Shown here piece after piece: positions 59,993 through 64,000 of a stretch of 64,000 bases of DNA (the stretch's first letter is position 1; the number at the start of each line of letters is the position of its first letter). Below the pieces are notes generated by a model. That model saw nothing but the letters and a program-made list of their open reading frames with translations, had not been told where the DNA came from and made no database searches. This DNA comes from Pseudomonas sp. ICMP 561. Its GTDB lineage: Bacteria; Pseudomonadota; Gammaproteobacteria; Pseudomonadales; Pseudomonadaceae. The DNA is taken from positions 1-64,000 of the forward strand of contig NZ_LKBT01000070.1 of the NCBI RefSeq assembly GCF_002699985.1. Direction: 5' to 3'. The position numbers and the translations under genes are program-made.

Positions 59993-60598
59993 GTGTCTAT
60001 CAACATCGGTATCTACGTCTACGACGACGTCGAAGTTCTCGATTTCGCAGGTCCTTACGAAGTCTTCACCACCGCGACGCGCATGCACTTGCGTAAAAGC
60101 CGCGATGACCGGGCGTTGTTCAACGTATTCACCATCGGCCGTACCCTCGACCCGATCCGCGCCCGTGCCGGGCTGAAAGTCGATCCCGATTTCTCCATCG
60201 ATGACCACCCGGTGATGGATTGCCTGATCGTGCCGGGCGGTGTGGTCAATGCCGAGCTGGAAAAGGCTGACGTGATCCACTGGATCAGCGGCCAGTCCGT
60301 ACCGGAGCGCGTGGTGGCGGCAGTCTGCACCGGTGCCTTTCTGCTGGTCAAGACCGGCAAGCTGGCCGGTAAGCAAGTGACCACGCACTGGGAAGACATT
60401 GATGACCTTAAAGAGATGTTTCCGTCGGTCGATGTGCTTAGCACGTTGCGTTGGGTAGACGAGGGCGCTTTCGTGACCTCGGCGGGGATTTCTGCCGGCA
60501 TCGACATGAGTCTGCACCTTGTTGAGCGCCTGCACAGCCGAGAGCTGGCCGAGCGTACTGCGTTGCAGCTGGATTTCGACTGGACCGAGAACGATTGA
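59993..60598 (+). CDS. DJ-1/PfpI-family protein
   Basis: A 201-residue stand-alone DJ-1/PfpI domain: INIGIYVYDDVEVLDFAGPYEVF and VVAAVCTGAFLLVKTGKLAG with the nucleophilic Cys. The GTG at 59993 has AGGAG 8 bases upstream. It is divergent from the GlxA-type regulator (133 bases apart), which probably controls it. Related enzymes include isonitrile hydratases and glyoxalases; this one is unassigned. Confidence 0.85.
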   Translation: MSINIGIYVYDDVEVLDFAGPYEVFTTATRMHLRKSRDDRALFNVFTIGRTLDPIRARAGLKVDPDFSIDDHPVMDCLIVPGGVVNAELEKADVIHWISGQSVPERVVAAVCTGAFLLVKTGKLAGKQVTTHWEDIDDLKEMFPSVDVLSTLRWVDEGAFVTSAGISAGIDMSLHLVERLHSRELAERTALQLDFDWTEND

Positions 60599-60702
60599 TC
60601 TGATTGCGTTGGGCATCTGGTCGACAGGGTCGGCCAGATCCATCCTTGCTTAGAGTTTTCCTGTCAAACAAGACACATGAATCACTGAGTTCAAGTGCCC
60701 CC

Positions 60703-60793
60703 CTGTAGGAGTGAGCTTGCTCGCGATAACGTCAGCTCAGCCGATAAATCCGGCGGTCACGAAACCGAATCGCGAGCAAGCTCACTCCTACAT
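60703..60793. repeat. REPIN
   Basis: Same class as 43074-43166: ctgtaggagtgagcttgctc and gcgat with inverted copy. Confidence 0.85.
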
Positions 60794-60959
60794 GTCCGTA
60801 TTTGCTGCGCGATAGCGCGGTGCCATGTACACCGGGGCAGCTCCTGTATTTTCTATCCCCGCCTTTTTCCGCAACAAGCTGGCATAGCAGGTTTGTTGCA
60901 CGCCACTATCTCCTCAACGCGCAGTCCAGAGCCTTCAACGCTTACAGAGTGCAAGAAAA

Positions 60960-61813
60960 ATGAATACCCACTTCTTCAAAATCGTCCAGACCGTTGCTTC
61001 CCATGGCTCGTTTTCGGAAGCCGCTGCGATTCTGGGTTGCAGTCAATCGAACATCAGTTACGCCATCAAGGAAGTGGAAGACTATTTCAACAAGCGGCTT
61101 TTCATTCGCAGCCGGGCCGGGTGCGTCCTGACGCCGGAGGGCCAGGTCATCAGCCGTACGCTGGACAGTCTGTTGGCGACGCTTGAGCAGCTAAAAAAAG
61201 TCAGCTCAGCGGCAGTGTCACGATTCATTACTGTAACTATATGGACGAGACGTCTCTGGCGGCATGCGTAGAGGCGATGACCCGGCTGCATCCGGGGGTG
61301 CATTTGAATGTGGTGCATGGGAGTGAGCAGCATCCGACGCTGGATGTGTTGCGACGGGAGTTGGCGGATATTCTGATCCTGCCCACGACGACGCTTGATG
61401 AGTATCACGTTGAGCATGTGCGCTGGTCGGATGCTTATGTGTTGGTCGCTGCCCGAAGTCGTTTGCTGACTCCGCGGCCGTTTCACGAGTTGTGCGAGGG
61501 CGTGAGGTATGTGTCCTGGCGTCATGCGGGGGTGGAGCGGTTGCATGGGCAGTTGGCTGCCGCTCAGGTGCGCCTTAGTCATCGTGGGGAGTTGAGTTGT
61601 GTGGCGACGTTGCTGGATCTGGTCGGGAAGGGGCAATGTATGACGATTTTGCCCAGTCGACTGGTTCCGGACGATGGTCGTTTGTTCGAATGTGTCCGGT
61701 TGCCGGTGCAGGTGGAGCGCAGTATCAGTGTTATCGCCCGGCCGGGGTCGTTGTTGTCCAATGCGGCGAATGAGGTGATTGAGGTGCTGAAGCGGCTGCC
61801 GGTGGGGGATTAG
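60960..61813 (+). pseudogene. LysR-family regulator, frameshifted at an A7 run
   Basis: The first frame (60960-61271) encodes the LysR helix-turn-helix: MNTHFFKIVQTVASHGSFSEAAAILGCSQSNISYAIKEVEDYFNKRLFIRS. The effector domain is in another frame (SGSVTIHYCNYMDETSLAA... to 61813, ending KRLPVGD). The switch falls at the run of seven A at 61193-61199: one extra A would restore EQLKKSQLSGSVTIH continuously. So this is a one-base deletion in a homopolymer, a slippage site, or a sequencing error. Restored length (about 285 residues) is normal for LysR. Confidence 0.8.
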
Positions 61814-61984
61814 GCTCCACCGAGTCGTAGCCCCATTATTGACGCTCGATTGCCCGGTAAACACTGGTTTCCCGTGGAGCGAATTCATTCGCGAAGGCCT
61901 TTACATGGGGGCCTATGATTTTGGTGTGTACATATCCGTTTTTGCGGTAGAGGCTGATATTGGTTGCGCTTTTACAGCGCGTCA

Positions 61985-62230
61985 CTTTCGAAAAGCGCGA
62001 AAGTAACCAAAGCGCTCTTGCCCCGCCACTCGGCACCTCGCTAATGCTCGTTGTACCCGCCCGCAGATCCTGAACCGTGGGCCGCCGCAACGGGCCATCC
62101 ATGGCCCAATGCGGCTAACCCGGCGTCCTGCCGGGTTGCCCACGCTTCAGGATCTGCGTTCGGCCAGCGTGGTTTAACGGGGCGCCTCAGATCAAAATCC
62201 AAAGCGCGGCGGCCTGAAAGCCGACCTGTT
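61985..62230. repeat. Repeated Pseudomonas intergenic element
   Basis: From gaaagtaaccaaagcgctct through ggcccaatgcggctaacccg and ggcgcctcagatcaaaatcc. I recognise this sequence as one that recurs in intergenic regions of Pseudomonas genomes; it contains the inverted repeat cccggcgtcctgccggg but no open frame of note. Recognition is from memory. Confidence 0.55.
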
Positions 62231-62250
62231 TTCTTGGGTTTGCCGACATT

Positions 62251-62276
62251 CTGTAGGAGCTGCCGAAGGCTGCGAT
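62251..62276. repeat. Single REP sequence
   Basis: ctgtaggagctgccgaaggc with tgcgat; same class as 35728-35805. Confidence 0.7.
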
Positions 62277-62337
62277 GCTCTGTGTCAGACGATGTATTCA
62301 CTGGCAAGAGCAAATCGAGAGCGGAGCATGGGTTTGT

Positions 62338-62413
62338 TGAACGGTTTGGTGTCTGTACTCACCAAACCCCAGAAAGCACGAAGGGGAGCCTGGGCTCCCC
62401 TTCAAGGTTTTTT
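62338..62413 (+). ncRNA. Candidate small RNA with intrinsic terminator
   Basis: Two consecutive perfect hairpins: GGTTTGGTG/CACCAAACC (62343-62368) and GAAGGGGAGCC/GGCTCCCCTTC (62380-62403), then AAGGTTTTTT. No convincing protein frame ends just before it; short frames exist on both strands. The 5' end is not defined. The stretch 62414-62919 holds nothing I can name. Confidence 0.4.
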
Positions 62414-62919
62414 CGATGCTCTTTTTTGTTGTTGGGCGGCCTGTTGTTGTTTTTGGTGGCCGTACCCTTGTCGCTGTTTTTAAGCGATCCCATTGGGGAT
62501 CAAGAGCAAACGTATTTTTTTGAGCGCTGATGCGGCTTTTATCGTGTTGATCCAACCAGGTCTGGAGCTACCTCAGGGTAGTTTTGTTGTTCTCTGTCCG
62601 GTTGCGAGGGTCTTTTGCAAGGTCCTCAGAAAAGCTATCCACTCCAAAAAAATCTGTTAGCTGCGCCTCTGTCCGTGTTGTTCTTGTTATGTCAGAGCCG
62701 ATACGTCTTGTTTTTATTGGGTTACTGCGCATTGTTATTTTTGTTGTACTGAAGATATAGCAGGAGGCGTGCCAGTTTTTTAAAGGCCTTTGAAATCAGG
62801 GGTATGGAGGAATTTGGGCGCTTTGGATTGAGTGAAAATCCTTGGCGACTGTTTCCGTGTTACCCGTTTCCTCCTGCGTACTGAGGTCAGGGTAACACTC
62901 TGTGACAACATGTCGCACC

Positions 62920-63819
62920 TTATGCCGACAGGCGTGCCTTGGCGACTTTCGAGCCGTTGACCTTTCCAAGGGCGTCGCAGATGCCTTGCCCGGCGCTGAT
63001 CAGCCGGTCCAGATTGACTCCGGTTTCGATCCCAAGCCCATCAAGCAGGTAGAGAACATCCTCGCTGGCGACGTTGCCACTGGCACCTTTCGCGTAGGGG
63101 CAACCACCCAGCCCGGCGACGGAGCTGTCGAATACGTGGATGCCTTCCAGCAGGCTGGCGTAGATGTTGGCCAGCGCCTGGCCGTAGGTGTCGTGAAAAT
63201 GCCCGGCAAGTTTGCCCCGGGCGATGCGCCCCGCGACGACATCGAACAGCTCACGGGTTTTATCAGGAGTGCCGACTCCAATGGTATCGCCGAGGGATAT
63301 TTCGTAGCAGCCCATGCCAAGCAGCTCATTGGCGACTGCTGCGACTTGTGCGGGCGCGATTCGGCCTTCATACGGACAGCCCAATACGCAGGAGACATAG
63401 CCGCGGACCTGCACGCCGTGCAGGCGGGCGGCTTCCATGATCGGGGCGAAGCGTTCCAGGCTTTCACTGATTGAACAGTTGATGTTGCGTTGCGAGAAGG
63501 TTTCGGACGCAGAGGCGAACACGGCAACTTCTCTGACGCCAGCGGCTAGGGCATCTTCAAAGCCGCGATAGTTTGGGGTCAGTGCGGCGTAGGTCACCTT
63601 GTCATTGCGCTGAATGCCGGCGAAGACTTCTGCCGAGCCCGCCATTTGCGGTACCCACTTGGGTGACACAAAGCTACCGACTTCGATGTAGGTCAGTCCG
63701 GTCGCTGACAGCTCATCCACCAGTTTTACTTTGTCCGTGACGCTGACAGGCCGCGATTCGTTCTGCAATCCGTCGCGAGGTCCCACCTCTACCAGGCGCA
63801 CTTTTTCAGGTAATGGCAT
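62920..63819 (-). CDS. Hydroxymethylglutaryl-CoA lyase
   Basis: A 299-residue HMG-CoA lyase, last step of leucine degradation (to acetoacetate and acetyl-CoA). Motifs: VRLVEVGPRDGLQNE at the start (divalent metal and catalytic Arg-Asp), VRGYVSCVLGCPYEG, EISLGDTIGVGTP, GHFHDTYGQALANIYASL with metal His residues and GLGGCPYAKGASGNVASEDVLYLL with the catalytic Cys. GGAG precedes the ATG. Downstream (left) is a gene-poor stretch. Confidence 0.95.
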   Translation of the reverse strand: MPLPEKVRLVEVGPRDGLQNESRPVSVTDKVKLVDELSATGLTYIEVGSFVSPKWVPQMAGSAEVFAGIQRNDKVTYAALTPNYRGFEDALAAGVREVAVFASASETFSQRNINCSISESLERFAPIMEAARLHGVQVRGYVSCVLGCPYEGRIAPAQVAAVANELLGMGCYEISLGDTIGVGTPDKTRELFDVVAGRIARGKLAGHFHDTYGQALANIYASLLEGIHVFDSSVAGLGGCPYAKGASGNVASEDVLYLLDGLGIETGVNLDRLISAGQGICDALGKVNGSKVAKARLSA

Positions 63820-63859
63820 GTCTGGCTCCTTCTCGAATGACTCGAGAATAATTCTGCAA

Positions 63860-64000
63860 TTATTTGATTTTTATTGTTTTACTCAACTCCAGCTTGCAGC
63901 GTTCTTCAGCGGTATCCAGCTCCAGTTGCATGTGCTGGATATCCAGCAGTTGCTGTTCCAGCTGAATGCGACGTTCGCTGATTTTGCCGAGCATGGTCTG
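63860..64000 (-). CDS. C-terminal end of a probable MerR-family regulator (partial)
   Basis: The last 46 codons of a gene entering from the right edge: a coiled-coil (LGKISERRIQLEQQLLDIQHM, then a charged tail ending SKTIKIK). A C-terminal coiled coil of this kind is typical of MerR regulators, and MerR regulators (LiuR type) adjoin leucine-degradation genes in Pseudomonas. Only the tail is visible, so the call is tentative. Confidence 0.5.
   Translation of the reverse strand, partial: QTMLGKISERRIQLEQQLLDIQHMQLELDTAEERCKLELSKTIKIK

Noticed and set aside
62298..62555. 85-codon minus-strand frame and the 63-codon plus-strand frame opposite
   Set aside because: Both overlap the hairpins of the candidate small RNA; compositions are odd and no start signal is convincing.

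Overview
The window looks like chromosomal DNA of a Pseudomonas, probably of the syringae or fluorescens lineage. Pointers are a gacA-uvrC-pgsA-tRNA-Gly-tRNA-Cys block, an HbcR-type 3-hydroxybutyrate locus, Pseudomonas-restricted small families (DUF1652-like, DUF2388-like), and many REP/REPIN repeats. Genus is a confident inference; species is not.

Layout. 0.3-4.5 kb: 3-hydroxybutyrate catabolism (dehydrogenase, GntP-type permease, sigma-54 activator) with a readable -24/-12 promoter. 4.5-10.1 kb: complete Yej-type peptide ABC importer. 10.4-12.3 kb: parvulin PpiC, then a DAHP synthase preceded by a leader peptide rich in Tyr/Phe/Trp and an intrinsic terminator, i.e. an attenuator. 12.6-13.2 kb: two small phage-type DNA-binding proteins. 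13.4-16.8 kb: gacA, uvrC, pgsA, tRNA-Gly, tRNA-Cys. 16.9-32.5 kb: an accessory region between tRNA-Cys and an oppositely oriented tRNA-Leu(UAA). It holds lipoproteins, small Pseudomonas proteins, a PhzF protein, a Tli4-like orphan immunity protein, an AbiC-like gene interrupted by an in-frame amber codon, an S24 phage repressor and P2-type tail genes U and X. A decayed second copy of tRNA-Leu with its terminator lies at 23.0 kb, so 23.0-32.5 kb reads as an eroded tRNA-Leu-integrated element. 32.7-46 kb: UvrA2, an XRE regulator paralogous to the one at 12.9 kb, topoisomerase IB, modABC with a ModE box, nitronate monooxygenase/TetR/AcuI with shared operators, an Ada protein lacking three zinc ligands, and copC-copD.

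46.6-56.4 kb is the most interesting part: a tightly packed operon encoding a cupin, a methionyl-tRNA-synthetase-like enzyme, a DAO-type flavoenzyme, a signal-less periplasmic-binding-type protein, an amine N-hydroxylase, a fused SbnA-SbnB (2,3-diaminopropionate synthesis), a second flavoprotein and a LysE exporter. Cupin + MetRS-like + N-hydroxylase + DAO oxidase is the gene set of the known actinobacterial hydrazine-forming machinery (Spb38/39/40 type). Here cupin and synthetase are separate genes and 2,3-diaminopropionate supply is added, so I infer a small N-N-bonded (hydrazine, hydrazone or diazo) amino-acid-derived metabolite. An iron-type alcohol dehydrogenase and a serine beta-lactamase-like hydrolase follow and may belong to the pathway.

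58.9-64 kb: a GlxA-type regulator, a DJ-1/PfpI protein, a LysR gene frameshifted at an A7 run, a long repeated intergenic element, a candidate small RNA, HMG-CoA lyase, and the C-terminal end of a probable MerR regulator at the edge. Function calls come from reading motifs, not from database searches.
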